Assembly (NCBI RefSeq): GCF_003172875.1
Contig: NZ_QGKM01000021.1
Location: forward strand, 1-34,625
Length of the DNA: 34,625 nucleotides
Direction of reading: 5' to 3'
From: Leucothrix pacifica
GTDB lineage: Bacteria > Pseudomonadota > Gammaproteobacteria > Thiotrichales > Thiotrichaceae
A program made the position numbers and the translations under genes. The notes below the pieces were generated by a model, which saw nothing but the letters and a program-made list of their open reading frames with translations, had not been told where the DNA came from and did not search any database. Shown here piece after piece: positions 7,698 through 16,129 of the stretch. How positions within the stretch are numbered: the stretch's first letter is position 1; each line of letters starts with the position of its first letter.

Positions 7698-8576
7698 TTA
7701 AATTTCCTGACCATTCAAGTAAGAATGGATAATCATTTCGGTCGCACCACTAAAGCCTTCGCCTGCAAAACACATGGAGAGTGATTGCTTGAAGAAACGA
7801 TTTAACCTTTCCTCAGACTCATCTGACTCGATCATTACAATCGATTTAACAAGATCTGCGTAACTCGCCATCTCAGTGGTATTGACTGCTTCTTCACGAT
7901 AGTTAATCTGCTGCTCCACACGAAAATCTGTGTAGTCTAAATCCATCATGGCGCTTACTAAGGTCACCTGAGAAGTCAGACACAGTGCTGTTCCTGCTGT
8001 CACATACTCCAGTGAGGTCGGAGCGACCGGTATGGCATCAGAGCTATCAACGGTACTTAACTCGTCACTATAAATTTCCCATGTTTCTGACGCTTCATGG
8101 TTAAATGAAACGGTGATTTTCTTCAGTTGAGGTCTGCTTGAATTGCCTGCTGATTCAGACGTTGCCAATATCTGAAACTTCAGATTCGACATGTAATCCA
8201 TAGACTGATCTCCGATACCAACAACCACTTGAGGGATGTAGTCTGATTTCAGTGGCGCATCGGTGATGTAACTTAATTGCAGCCCATCAAGCGTAGAAAC
8301 ATCTGAATCAGTCGTACCCGGAGTGGCACGGTACTTTTCCCAGTGCTCGCCATTCACAACTAACGTTGGCTCAATCGGAATTTCGTTTGCCAAGGCTTCA
8401 CCTGCTGTCCAAGCCTTTAATGCCATATCCTTTAACTGACGAATCGTTTCTTCAGGAGCACTACTCTGGATAATGATGTTAGCCTGCGAGTCATCGAGAA
8501 AACCAACCGCCTCAGCTGACATCATGTCATCCCAATGAAATTTATTGAATACTGTCACTGAATCAGAAGGAATCAA
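7698..8576 (-). CDS. Large OsmC-like protein (about 290 residues)
   Basis: The C-terminal half is OsmC-like: PTSLEYVTAGTALCLTSQVT with the helix cysteine, YTDFRVEQQINYRE, and VKSIVMIESDESEERL followed by a second cysteine in QSLSMCFAGEG. The first 110 residues do not match OsmC and contain an acidic region with VNGEHWEKYRAT. The whole is about twice the size of ordinary OsmC proteins, like a poorly studied branch with an extra N-terminal domain. The start is a TTG with no strong ribosome site, inside a 14-bp overlap with the upstream esterase gene, so re-initiation after that stop is likely. Function is presumably thiol-dependent; substrate unknown. Confidence 0.75.
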   Translation of the reverse strand: MIPSDSVTVFNKFHWDDMMSAEAVGFLDDSQANIIIQSSAPEETIRQLKDMALKAWTAGEALANEIPIEPTLVVNGEHWEKYRATPGTTDSDVSTLDGLQLSYITDAPLKSDYIPQVVVGIGDQSMDYMSNLKFQILATSESAGNSSRPQLKKITVSFNHEASETWEIYSDELSTVDSSDAIPVAPTSLEYVTAGTALCLTSQVTLVSAMMDLDYTDFRVEQQINYREEAVNTTEMASYADLVKSIVMIESDESEERLNRFFKQSLSMCFAGEGFSGATEMIIHSYLNGQEI

Positions 8577-9117
8577 TTAAGGGAATGACTTGTTCAAAAC
8601 GGCTAAAGCCATGATCACCGCCCCGGAAGATCAATTGGTGACAATCACGATAAAAAGCAGCAGCCCGTTTCCAATCCAGAGTTTCATCAGCCATTTCAGC
8701 CATTAAGAAAATATTCTCCGGATCAGCCGGTGCTAACAAATCCATTTTGTTCAAGCTATCAACATGTGCCTGAGTGAACTCATAAGTCTCTTCTGAATGC
8801 CAGGCTTTCTGTGGACCAATCGCTCGTCTCAGCACCAAGCCTGCGTTGACCGCAGGATTAATCACGACTGCTTTCAGATTGTATTTTGCGGAGAGTACCG
8901 TGGCGTAAAAACCACCGAGGGAACTCCCCACTAACTTAGGCGGCGTTGCTGAGTTTTCAATAATCTTACTCAGCAGCTCAATCGCCTCAGCAGGATCAAT
9001 CGGCAAATCCGGACAGACCCACTCATCTTCGCGACCCTGTGCTTTCAACCATTTTAGTAATTGTTGCGCTTTGGTCGAGCGCGAAGAAGAGGTAAAGCCA
9101 TGTATCACTAAAAACAT
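8563..9117 (-). CDS. YqiA/YcfP-like alpha/beta-hydrolase (esterase)
   Basis: A compact 184-residue alpha/beta-hydrolase of the YqiA type. MFLVIHGFTSSSRSTKA carries the oxyanion HG motif. The nucleophile elbow is GSSLGG (S66), VVINPAVNAG follows, and the C-terminal GGDHGFSRF carries the catalytic histidine; MADETLDW supplies the likely acid. YqiA enzymes hydrolyse short acyl esters, with no fixed physiological substrate. An AAGGA ribosome site precedes the ATG. The gene overlaps the large OsmC-like gene by 14 bp and follows the M14 carboxypeptidase by 60 bases on the same strand, so the three may form one transcript. Confidence 0.9.
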   Translation of the reverse strand: MFLVIHGFTSSSRSTKAQQLLKWLKAQGREDEWVCPDLPIDPAEAIELLSKIIENSATPPKLVGSSLGGFYATVLSAKYNLKAVVINPAVNAGLVLRRAIGPQKAWHSEETYEFTQAHVDSLNKMDLLAPADPENIFLMAEMADETLDWKRAAAFYRDCHQLIFRGGDHGFSRFEQVIPLIDSF

Positions 9118-9177
9118 CGATTAATCCTTGTTAGATATGATGACGGTACTAAGTTACATTACGGTACTGCTTGCCAA

Positions 9178-10305
9178 TTACTTGATCTCTGCAATGTGCT
9201 TTGCAATCGGGTACAACATAGAGGCACCTAATTGCATACTACGGTCAGCAGACCAACCGGCTCTTGGCTCAGGGCGGGCAGCATTATCTTTAAATGGCAT
9301 TTCCAGCGTCATTGAAGCAATCTTAAAGTGATCACCCACCCAGTTACTGGCTAAGGTTAAAGACTCATCGCCGAACTTCTTTGGAGGGTAGCCGTGCTCT
9401 GTTTGAAAGTCCGGATTAATCTCTGCAAAGCGACGTTTAAAGGTGGCCTCTTGCGCTAAAATTTTCTCATCCACCGGCAAACCGTCCTGACCCGCAATGA
9501 AATTCCATGGCAAGGTCTCATCACCGTGAATATCAAAGAACAGATCACAACCGATGTCTTGCATGGCTTTTTGCACAAAGAAAACTTCCGGACTGCTTTG
9601 TGTATCAGCCTGTCCCCAGACACGGTTTAAGTTGACGCCTGCGGCATTGGTGCGAAGGTTACCAAGCGTACTACCGTCAGGATTCATATTGGGCACCACG
9701 TAAAATACACAGTCAGAGAACAATGACTCAACCAAGGCATCATCTTCATCTAACAGCCTCAACATATAGCCTTCTGCAAACCACTCTGCCATTGACTCAC
9801 CGGGATGCTGACGAGCGATCAACCAGACACGTTTCTTGTTGCCGTCATCATCACCAATTTGCAATAAATCAATATCACGCCCCAGTATGGTTTGCCCCAG
9901 AACGGTTAAACTACAGTCCGGATGGCATTGAACCTGTGCAACGAGTTGTTGATGACGTTCCAGTGTGTAAGGAGTGAAATAGGCGTAAAACACAGCGTCA
10001 TTATGTGGGGTGTGATTAATCACTAATTGACCATCAACATACTGCGTATCGACCCGAAACCAGTCTTCCTGATCATATGATGCCACGGCTTGATAGCCGT
10101 CCCATCCAGCTGAAAATGCCGCATCACTCGCGTTCTGAATACTCATCGTTAGCGGCATATCACGCACATTCGACACACGAAAATAGAACCACTGATAAAA
10201 ATCAGAGTGGCTGTCAGGACGAATCGTTAGTTGGATATCATCGGCAGAGTCAGCCTTGATAACTTGAATATTGCCGGCATCAATAGTCTGGGTAATGGTT
10301 AGCAT
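9178..10305 (-). CDS. M14 zinc carboxypeptidase, cytosolic carboxypeptidase-like
   Basis: The 375 residues show the architecture of bacterial M14 proteins related to cytosolic carboxypeptidases. An N-terminal beta-sandwich (about 1-115, with WFYFRVSNVR) precedes the peptidase domain. Zinc ligands are H167 and E170 in ARQHPGESMAEWF and H260 in FFDIHGDET. NMNPDGSTLGNLRTN holds the substrate-binding Arg/Asn, and the general-base Glu is in SMTLEMPFKD near residue 335. No signal peptide is seen, so it should act in the cytoplasm, probably trimming C-terminal residues of peptides. Length and motifs are complete. It heads a run of minus-strand genes; its ribosome site is weak. Confidence 0.9.
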   Translation of the reverse strand: MLTITQTIDAGNIQVIKADSADDIQLTIRPDSHSDFYQWFYFRVSNVRDMPLTMSIQNASDAAFSAGWDGYQAVASYDQEDWFRVDTQYVDGQLVINHTPHNDAVFYAYFTPYTLERHQQLVAQVQCHPDCSLTVLGQTILGRDIDLLQIGDDDGNKKRVWLIARQHPGESMAEWFAEGYMLRLLDEDDALVESLFSDCVFYVVPNMNPDGSTLGNLRTNAAGVNLNRVWGQADTQSSPEVFFVQKAMQDIGCDLFFDIHGDETLPWNFIAGQDGLPVDEKILAQEATFKRRFAEINPDFQTEHGYPPKKFGDESLTLASNWVGDHFKIASMTLEMPFKDNAARPEPRAGWSADRSMQLGASMLYPIAKHIAEIK

Positions 10306-10385
10306 CAGGAGTCCATGAATAGCTTAAATTGGACTCTGATTGTAGGGGATTAGCTAAAGATAATCACGACTAATGAAGCCTGATA

Positions 10386-11642
10386 CTAGACCACTTCGAT
10401 TGGCTGTTTTGTACGTTTTTTTCGTTGCAGCTTCTCAGCGACTTTAGGTATTACAAGTAGGTCCGGCTTTATCAGCTTGCGCTTAGCGCCCGGTTGCTCT
10501 TTAAAGAAGATGCAATGCCCGCCAGCTTGTTTCGCTTTGTACATTTGCTTGTCAGCACATTGGATCATGTCATCCAAACTTGGCGTAATTATCCCCGGCA
10601 GATAGCTGCAGCCTCCAATACTGGAGCTAATATTATGAACGTTATCACCATCAACAATAGGTAACTCGATCATATCCAGTAGCAAGCGCGCTGACTTGTA
10701 AGCACTCTCCTCGCTGTAGGCGCCGCGCAAGCGTGTTAACACAATGATTTCATCACCACCAATGCGTATTGCATCACCTTTATCACCCAGCCATTTTTCA
10801 AGTCGCTTGGCAACGGTAATCAACAGCATGTCCCCTGCCTTATGACCATACTGGTCATTCACTGCTTTGAAACCATCCAGATCTAAGTACATCACGATAA
10901 AGGAAAGTTTTTTCTCATCTGCTTCAGCCACATAATCATCAAATAACCCATCTAAACTGCTTCGGTTGTATAGACCTGTTAGTGGATCATGTCCTGCTGC
11001 ATAAATGGCGCGTTTTTCAGAACGTTGAGTATGGTCACGAAACTGCAACAACGCCATTGCCGATAGGGACATGAATATCCCAATAGCCAGCGTCATGCCG
11101 ATAATGAAGCCAATCGCCTGAAACCACTCAAGATGACCAAGGAATGGAAAATCTAACCAATGAACGCCCACTAAAAAACTAAAGACACCCATCATCTTTG
11201 TGCTTTTGTTAATTGGCTCGGCAGTTTTGTAGATAGCGTAAGCGACCATAAAAAATGCACTAGCATTTTCAACTGCGAAAAGTAAGGCACCCAAAAAGGT
11301 CTGCCCGGACAAGGATAATGCGGTCGTTACAGCCAACATCACAGTGGGCACTGCTAGCCATAAGCGAAGATCGAGTTTCTGTTTGATAAATAATAACGTT
11401 CCAATAACAAGTAAGTGATTTACCGTTGTTTGGAGCAGATAAAATATCAACATATTAGAAACAGTTTTTCCATCATCGTGGAATAACATTTGTAGGATGT
11501 AGGCAAAAGATTGTAAAGAAGCGGCACAAGTCCACCAGCCGACGCCCTGTCTGGATGGCATGGTTCTGATGATCAACAATAGCACTGTAATCAATATCAG
11601 CGATGTCGAACTCACTATCATAAGGAATGATATGAGCTGCAT
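10386..11642 (-). CDS. Membrane-bound diguanylate cyclase (GGDEF domain)
   Basis: The N-terminal 215 residues contain about six or seven hydrophobic helices (for example FLMIVSSTSLILITVLLLII and LAIGIFMSLSAMALL) forming a membrane sensor that I cannot assign to a named family. The GGDEF domain follows: HDPLTGLYNRSSLD, DLDGFKAVNDQYGHKAGD and the active-site loop RIGGDEIIVL. The motif is GGDEI rather than GGDEF, a tolerated variant, so it is expected to make cyclic di-GMP. No RxxD inhibitory site was clearly recognised and there is no EAL domain. The C-terminus is a basic tail. I place the start at the ATG at 11642 rather than the adjacent TTG at 11645. Confidence 0.9.
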   Translation of the reverse strand: MQLISFLMIVSSTSLILITVLLLIIRTMPSRQGVGWWTCAASLQSFAYILQMLFHDDGKTVSNMLIFYLLQTTVNHLLVIGTLLFIKQKLDLRLWLAVPTVMLAVTTALSLSGQTFLGALLFAVENASAFFMVAYAIYKTAEPINKSTKMMGVFSFLVGVHWLDFPFLGHLEWFQAIGFIIGMTLAIGIFMSLSAMALLQFRDHTQRSEKRAIYAAGHDPLTGLYNRSSLDGLFDDYVAEADEKKLSFIVMYLDLDGFKAVNDQYGHKAGDMLLITVAKRLEKWLGDKGDAIRIGGDEIIVLTRLRGAYSEESAYKSARLLLDMIELPIVDGDNVHNISSSIGGCSYLPGIITPSLDDMIQCADKQMYKAKQAGGHCIFFKEQPGAKRKLIKPDLLVIPKVAEKLQRKKRTKQPIEVV

Positions 11643-12012
11643 CAAAACATATTGGCTATATATTAGTTAAAATTTTGTAATAAATTAACATAGCCAATAC
11701 GCGGTATTTTTCTTAGACGGTATTGTTACCCCAAACCCTATGACTACTGCCATTCACTATCATTCCAGAGGCGACAATTGAATTTAGTGTTAGATAAAAT
11801 AAGGCCAGGATTATGATTCCTAACCCGAAGCCGTCTTGAGGATTGAGATAAATACTAAGGGCATTTTTACATTCTACATTTACCCAATATTATCATTTCA
11901 CCAACTACCAGACATGTTGTAGAATAGTCGGCTGAATGAATGGTTTTTAGGGGCTATCATCGACATTACAAAACAAGAATTAAACACCAACCTTCGGGCA
12001 CGATACAAAAAA
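11643..12012. other. Gene-free stretch with a possible membrane-protein remnant
   Basis: This 370-base region separates the diguanylate cyclase and the histidine kinase. On the minus strand, ending at a stop at 11713-11715, there is an open frame of about 50 codons with one convincing hydrophobic helix (GIIILALFYLTLNSIVASG). It has no usable start codon, so it may be the 3' remnant of a membrane protein. On the plus strand the kinase frame is open back to a TAG at 11920-11922, again without a standard start codon ahead of the TTG at 12013. Confidence 0.4.
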
Positions 12013-12861
12013 TTGTTCGATAAGATAATCACGCCCGTCATGACCGCGTGCTACCTGAGTCTGGTCTTTATTCTTTGGAAACTGCAACAGTACATAGGCG
12101 ATGAAATGCTGCGTGTACTAAAAGAGCAAATTGAACGCAAAGAAATAGAAAATGAAGCCGAAATGCTACAGCGTGATGCAGCCATTGGCCACTCTACGCG
12201 TGCGATTAACCATGAACTGAATACTCTGATTGGTGTGGCCAACATCAGCACCTTTCAAATCGAGGCTAAAAACAAATCGTCAGACATCACGGAAGAAATT
12301 GAACGACTCAACAAGTCACTCAGTTATATGGGCCGTGTCTCTAGTTTGATACTTGATGGACTAGGCAGCCGGCATGCTTCTAAGCGCATTATATCACTAG
12401 CTGAACTGTGTGATGATCTTAAGCTATTGCTATGTCTGGTCTCTGAGTTTTATCTGGAGCAACTTCGTTTTGAGTTTCCGGAAAACGCAGAAAACTATGA
12501 GTTTGAGGAGCGAACTGGTTCCACCTACCTGATTATTCACAACCTGGTTAAAAACGCTCACGAAGCAGTACTTGACAGGCATGGCAGAGCGCCAAGCGGT
12601 GTCATCAAGATTAAAGCCAGAATTGCTGACGATAATATTTTTCTCTCTGTTTATGATAACGGCATAGGTATGTCGAGTCAGGAAATTGAAGACATCCATA
12701 ACCAGATCAGCATTACCACGAAACTAGATGGTCACGGCCTTGGTCTTAAATTTGTAAAGTCGGAATGTGTAAAAAACGGTATGGATGTTGTGATCAAATC
12801 AGTACCTAATCAGTACAGTTTATTTGAAATCAAAGTGCCAATGCACATACGCACGGACTAA
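12013..12861 (+). CDS. Sensor histidine kinase, short, start uncertain
   Basis: After one hydrophobic segment (PVMTACYLSLVFILWKL, residues 8-24) and a charged coiled-coil linker, the kinase core follows. The H-box is INHELNTLIG (phosphorylated H67), the N-box is IIHNLVKNAHEA (N181), and the G1/G2 boxes are DNGIGMS and GHGLGLKFV. All ATP-binding motifs are present, so catalysis is possible. There is no recognisable sensor domain and no response regulator nearby. The only start in frame is a TTG with no ribosome site. The reading frame stays open and protein-like for 30 further codons upstream (NTNLRARYKKLF), which suggests the true 5' part has been lost. Function: autophosphorylation in an unknown signalling path. 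Confidence 0.75.
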   Translation: MFDKIITPVMTACYLSLVFILWKLQQYIGDEMLRVLKEQIERKEIENEAEMLQRDAAIGHSTRAINHELNTLIGVANISTFQIEAKNKSSDITEEIERLNKSLSYMGRVSSLILDGLGSRHASKRIISLAELCDDLKLLLCLVSEFYLEQLRFEFPENAENYEFEERTGSTYLIIHNLVKNAHEAVLDRHGRAPSGVIKIKARIADDNIFLSVYDNGIGMSSQEIEDIHNQISITTKLDGHGLGLKFVKSECVKNGMDVVIKSVPNQYSLFEIKVPMHIRTD

Positions 12862-12884
12862 AGATACGATAGCCACCGCTTACA

Positions 12885-13562
12885 TTAGGACTTGGCTGCC
12901 AGATATATCGTATGGCGACTCCCCTTACCCTTATGTGCCCTGACCATTTGAGTGCGTACCTTGTAGCCTGCTTTTTTAAGTTGCGCGCTAAACTTAGGAT
13001 CGTTCCAGGCTGACCAAATGGCTAACATCCCGCTGGGATACAAGGTCTCGCGTATAGCCCGCAAACTGCCCAATGAGTATAAACTATCATTATCCGCATG
13101 GGTAAAGCCCTCAGGCCCGTTGTCCACATCTAACAGTACGGCATGATAGGCCTGTTTCTTACGCTTAAATAATGCCGACACATCACCCTGATAAACCACC
13201 GTACGGCTGTTATCTAACGGTCTACCGGCACACTCACCCAGATCGCCTTTATTCCACTCGATAACATCAGGAACCAACTCCGCAACCGTAACCTGTGTAC
13301 TCGCTTTGGTCGCCAGTAATGCAGCTTCTAAGGTAAAACCCATACCCAGACCGCCAACCAACACGCTGGCATTTTCCAATTGCTTAATGTGAGCGCAGCC
13401 TAAGTCCGCCAATGCCCGTTCTGAACAACGTACCCGACTGTTCATCAACTCACCACGCGCCCCTTTTAAGTGAATAGAAAACTCATCACCGCGTTGTGTC
13501 AGTCTAAGCACTCCGCCGTCATTGGGAATCGCGGCTTCGCCTAATAATGTCCATGGGATCAT
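12885..13562 (-). CDS. Spermidine synthase-like SAM-fold protein
   Basis: The protein shows the Rossmann SAM-binding turn VLVGGLGMGFTLEAAL, then VTVAELVPDVIEWN, and the acidic strand AVLLDVDNGPEGF, which is the pattern of spermidine-synthase-related proteins annotated in many proteobacteria. It is 226 residues from the ATG at 13562 (a TTG three codons earlier is also open), shorter than the roughly 280 of true SpeE. It lacks the SpeE N-terminal beta domain. Its actual role as aminopropyl- or methyltransferase is unknown. It converges with the kinase, 23 bases apart. Confidence 0.85.
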   Translation of the reverse strand: MIPWTLLGEAAIPNDGGVLRLTQRGDEFSIHLKGARGELMNSRVRCSERALADLGCAHIKQLENASVLVGGLGMGFTLEAALLATKASTQVTVAELVPDVIEWNKGDLGECAGRPLDNSRTVVYQGDVSALFKRKKQAYHAVLLDVDNGPEGFTHADNDSLYSLGSLRAIRETLYPSGMLAIWSAWNDPKFSAQLKKAGYKVRTQMVRAHKGKGSRHTIYLAAKS

Positions 13563-13707
13563 AGTATGCAAGTTTCTGAATGGAATAAGCGGCAGTAGCT
13601 TAAACTATTTATAGTGATGTAGCAGTTATTCGTGGCAGAAATATTCATTTAATGGCGCGATTAAAACTATCAAGCTTATGATCGCAGAAACCTGCTAATT
13701 AACATTA

Positions 13708-13747
13708 AAAAATCCCCGATGAAACGAGCGTTCAAACGGGGATTTTT
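13708..13747 (-). terminator. Rho-independent terminator
   Basis: AAAAATCCCCG (13708-13718) and CGGGGATTTTT (13737-13747) form an 11-bp perfect stem with an 18-base loop. On the minus strand the stem ends in a run of U. It follows the stop of the MATE fragment and would terminate the minus-strand transcript coming from 14.5 kb. The A/T ends make it usable in both directions. Confidence 0.85.
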
Positions 13748-13768
13748 ATAAGTCATTTGGAGGCTGCC

Positions 13769-13978
13769 CTACTTAGTTAGACGACTCAGCATCTCTGGGT
13801 GGTCTTCCACCAGGCCGGCCATTGCGCTTGCCAAAGGCAAAGCCACTAATAAAGCCAGACTTCCCAAAGCCGCTCCGGCAAGTCCCATGGCCGGTAGCCC
13901 AAAGTACCCGTAGATCAGAACCACACTGATGACAACATTGACCGGGATTTCCATCAGGAAACCATTAAGTACTTGCAT
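13769..13978 (-). pseudogene. MATE-family transporter fragment
   Basis: The 69 residues contain two membrane helices with the pattern typical of MATE/NorM efflux proteins: NVVISVVLIYGYFGLPAMG, then LAGAALGSLALLVA. In full-length MATE proteins (about 450 residues) this is one internal segment followed by many more helices. Here the frame has a stop just upstream (about 14000) and ends after an acidic tail. It is probably a leftover internal piece rather than a working transporter. An independent small membrane protein is the alternative. Confidence 0.5.
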
Positions 13979-14034
13979 TAGGCTTAGATGGCACCGTTAT
14001 TGACAGAGAAGGTGGTATGGCTAATACAACAACC

Positions 14035-14313
14035 TTACTTATTACCCCAAATTTTAGAGACAGCGCGTTCAGAGCCTAAGGTACCAACCACCAGTGCCGT
14101 TACCGCAATGGCCAAAAACACGACGGCCGGAATCAACGCGCCGATCTGCCCGAATGACAGCCCCAAACTGGCAGCAACAATCGATAGGAATAAGAAAAGA
14201 CACCCCAGCACCACTAACACTGTTCGGTGTGATTTTTTATAGGTAAAGGGCTCATCCCCTTTTTCAAAGATATTGAGCAGTGGCGCAAATAACTTACTTA
14301 AAATACTTTTCAC
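14035..14313 (-). CDS. Small two-helix membrane protein, unknown
   Basis: This 92-residue protein has a basic N-terminus, KKSHRTVLVVLGCLFLFLSI (about 26-45) leading into the first helix, and a second helix LIPAVVFLAIAVTALVVGTL (about 60-79). I do not recognise the family. The GTG start at 14313 is preceded by an AGGG-type ribosome site. It lies between the MATE and CHMI fragments in the same orientation and is probably transcribed with them up to the terminator at 13.7 kb. Two clean transmembrane segments and an intact frame make it a plausible real gene, though its setting among remnants leaves doubt. Confidence 0.6.
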   Translation of the reverse strand: MKSILSKLFAPLLNIFEKGDEPFTYKKSHRTVLVVLGCLFLFLSIVAASLGLSFGQIGALIPAVVFLAIAVTALVVGTLGSERAVSKIWGNK

Positions 14314-14354
14314 GAAACACCCTAATCGCTAATTCAGATTGATATGACTTAATC

Positions 14355-14552
14355 TTAGAGCCTTTTCTTGCTGAAACCTACGCCCTTTTCAAGATCGGCG
14401 ATATCCATACCGATGTTCTCAACGTCTGGAAACAATCCGGCCAATGCCGTGATGACGGATTTTGACAGATTTAACTTTTGCTCTTTGGTTCTGCCTTCCA
14501 GAATGCTGGCGAAAACGTGCATGGTGTCCAGTTGCTCACCGTTAAACAGTAT
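14355..14552 (-). pseudogene. 5-carboxymethyl-2-hydroxymuconate isomerase (CHMI)-like, C-terminal fragment
   Basis: The open frame runs from just after a TAG at 14553-14555 to a TAA at 14355-14357. It reads HVFASILEGRTKEQKLNLSK and then ALAGLFPDVENIGMDIADLE with a basic end. The hVxxxILEGRTxEQK segment followed by a fourth strand with Dxxxxx is the C-terminal half of CHMI-type tautomerases, which have about 115-130 residues. The N-terminal half with the catalytic Pro1 is missing, so this is a dead 3' fragment. The ATG at 14522 could give a 55-residue product. Confidence 0.6.
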
Positions 14553-14708
14553 CTAGCTGCATACTAACCTCACAGCCAATTGTATTTAAAAAACTCACCG
14601 ATTATTATTCATTTATTCACTCCAAACCAATGTTCATCTAAGTTGTCTATTTTCCGGGATATTGGAAGCGACAACTTTTGTGACAAATTATAAAAAAGGA
14701 AACGTTTT

Positions 14709-15551
14709 ATGAAAAAGACGCTTATTGCGATGGCTCTTACTCTTGCTTCGTCTCAGCTAATCGCCGATGAAGTGACTATCAGCACGGGAAGCCGCGGTGG
14801 CTCGTACTACGAGACTGGTGAGCAACTGGCAAGCATCCTCAACGACTTTGACTATGAAACCAAAGTATTGAAGAGCAAAGGCTCTATTTTAAATATTAGT
14901 CGTGTCGCTAACTTCGAAGCTTCACTGGGATTCGCGCAGCTTGATGCGGTTGCGTGGTGGATGAAACAAAATCCAAATCAGGCCAAAAACTTTTCGGTAC
15001 TTGGAAACCTGTTCCCTGAGTGCGTCTACATCGCCGTGAATAAAGATGGACCGATTGATGATGAAGGTGATTTACAATCTACCAAGGGAAAAATTGCGGT
15101 ACAAAAACGCGGCTCTGGTTCAGCAGTCACTTGGGAGTATATGCGTGACTTAAATGCTGGCTATGCTAAATCCCAAACATTCTACAAGGGTGGCATGCAG
15201 GTTTTAAGTCAATTGGCTAACGAACCGGACGGTGAGATCAACGCGTTTTTGTGGGTGAGCAATCCAGAAAAATTAGATCAGCGTTATTTAAAAACCGTAT
15301 TGAATAGTGACCAGTTAGAACTGATTAACGTTAATGACTGGGACTTGAACGATAAACACGAAGAGCTGGGACGCTCGATTTATCGCTTTGAAAAGCCCGA
15401 TGTGAAGAAAGGATTTCTTAACGATAAGGAAATCGAAACCATTTGTATGGACTCTGTCGTGATTGCTGGAAAAGCAGCTGATGAGGACATGGTTGATGAT
15501 GTTGTTGATGTGCTGGTAAATAACCGCACTCGGCTTTTTCCGCCTGAGTAA
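14709..15551 (+). CDS. TAXI-family TRAP transporter substrate-binding protein (orphan)
   Basis: A signal peptide (residues 1-19, LIAMALTLASSQLIA) is followed by the TAXI hallmark VTISTGSRGGSYYETGEQLA. LGFAQLDAVAWW, GKIAVQKRGSGSAVTWEYMR and a C-terminal VVIAGKAADEDMVDDVVDVL complete the periplasmic binding fold. Length (280) is slightly below the usual 310-330. TAXI proteins deliver substrates, often amino or dicarboxylic acids, to a fused DctQM membrane permease. No permease gene is in the window, so the protein is an orphan here. AAGGAA sits about seven bases before the ATG. Neighbouring genes on both sides are remnants, so it may be a survivor of a larger uptake locus. Confidence 0.88.
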   Translation: MKKTLIAMALTLASSQLIADEVTISTGSRGGSYYETGEQLASILNDFDYETKVLKSKGSILNISRVANFEASLGFAQLDAVAWWMKQNPNQAKNFSVLGNLFPECVYIAVNKDGPIDDEGDLQSTKGKIAVQKRGSGSAVTWEYMRDLNAGYAKSQTFYKGGMQVLSQLANEPDGEINAFLWVSNPEKLDQRYLKTVLNSDQLELINVNDWDLNDKHEELGRSIYRFEKPDVKKGFLNDKEIETICMDSVVIAGKAADEDMVDDVVDVLVNNRTRLFPPE

Positions 15552-15564
15552 ATCACTTAGCTTA

Positions 15565-15589
15565 GTAGGGCAACAACACGCTGCCCTAC
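15565..15589. terminator. Hairpin downstream of the TAXI gene
   Basis: GTAGGGCA (15565-15572) and TGCCCTAC (15582-15589) form a perfect 8-bp stem with a 9-base loop, 13 bases after the TAXI stop. No U-tract follows, so it may only be a weak or mRNA-stabilising hairpin between convergent genes. Confidence 0.5.
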
Positions 15590-15607
15590 CAACTAATCTA
15601 TAACGAT

Positions 15608-16129
15608 TTAGCGCTTCGCTTCAACCGCAAAGTAACCCGTCCAGCGATAAGTCGTTCCACCAAACTCAACCGATGTCTCCGTCTGTTCTGTGACATCCGC
15701 GCTGTTGTTAACCATCACTAGTAATGACAAGTCATCACCAATGATCTCAACGACTGAGGCATCAGCGCTAAAGCCAATCACATTGACTGCATTGAATTTA
15801 CCCGTTGTACCGTGACAAACTTCTGTCGACTCGTCGAAGAAACCGTGAGTCTCAACAACACTCGCAAACAAAGTATCTTTTGCATTGCGACGAAGCACCA
15901 AGCTTGTCTCACTACGTAAGTTAAACTCAGGGTCATTGGCACCTGTACGTGTGAAGAACAAAGTTTCATCGCTAGATGAAGTTCCCAACCATGTCTAGAA
16001 ACTCTTGTTCTGCAACCATGTCACAAGGCTAGTGTCTGCATCCGCAGTCCCTTATGCTTCATTCCAAAGATGCTGGTAACCGAAGTCTTCGCCTAAAGTC
16101 TTAAGCCTAATGCCATGTACTTGTCCGTA
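15608..16129 (-). pseudogene. PL17 oligoalginate lyase remnant with two in-frame stops
   Basis: One continuous frame reads LKTLGEDFGYQHLWNEA, stop (16052-16054), GTADADTSLVTWLQNKSF, stop (15995-15997), TWLGTSSSDETLFFTRTG, then ANDPEFNLRSETSLVLRR and a beta-rich tail to 15608. GYQHLW, FTRxGANDPxFNLR and VxETHGFF are characteristic of the C-terminal heparinase-II/III-like domain of PL17 alginate (oligoalginate) lyases, exolytic enzymes of about 700 residues. Two stops inside conserved protein, and loss of everything upstream of about 16130, mark it as a pseudogene. The last 126 residues remain open from a TTG but have no ribosome site and no catalytic residues. Confidence 0.75.

Noticed and set aside
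9128-9331. Plus-strand open frame of 67 codons
   Set aside because: It mostly overlaps the M14 peptidase C-terminus on the other strand and has no ribosome site or family resemblance.
14035-14313. Small membrane protein as a holin or toxin
   Set aside because: Two helices and a basic N-terminus are compatible with this, but there are no phage genes or partner genes nearby, so no function was assigned.
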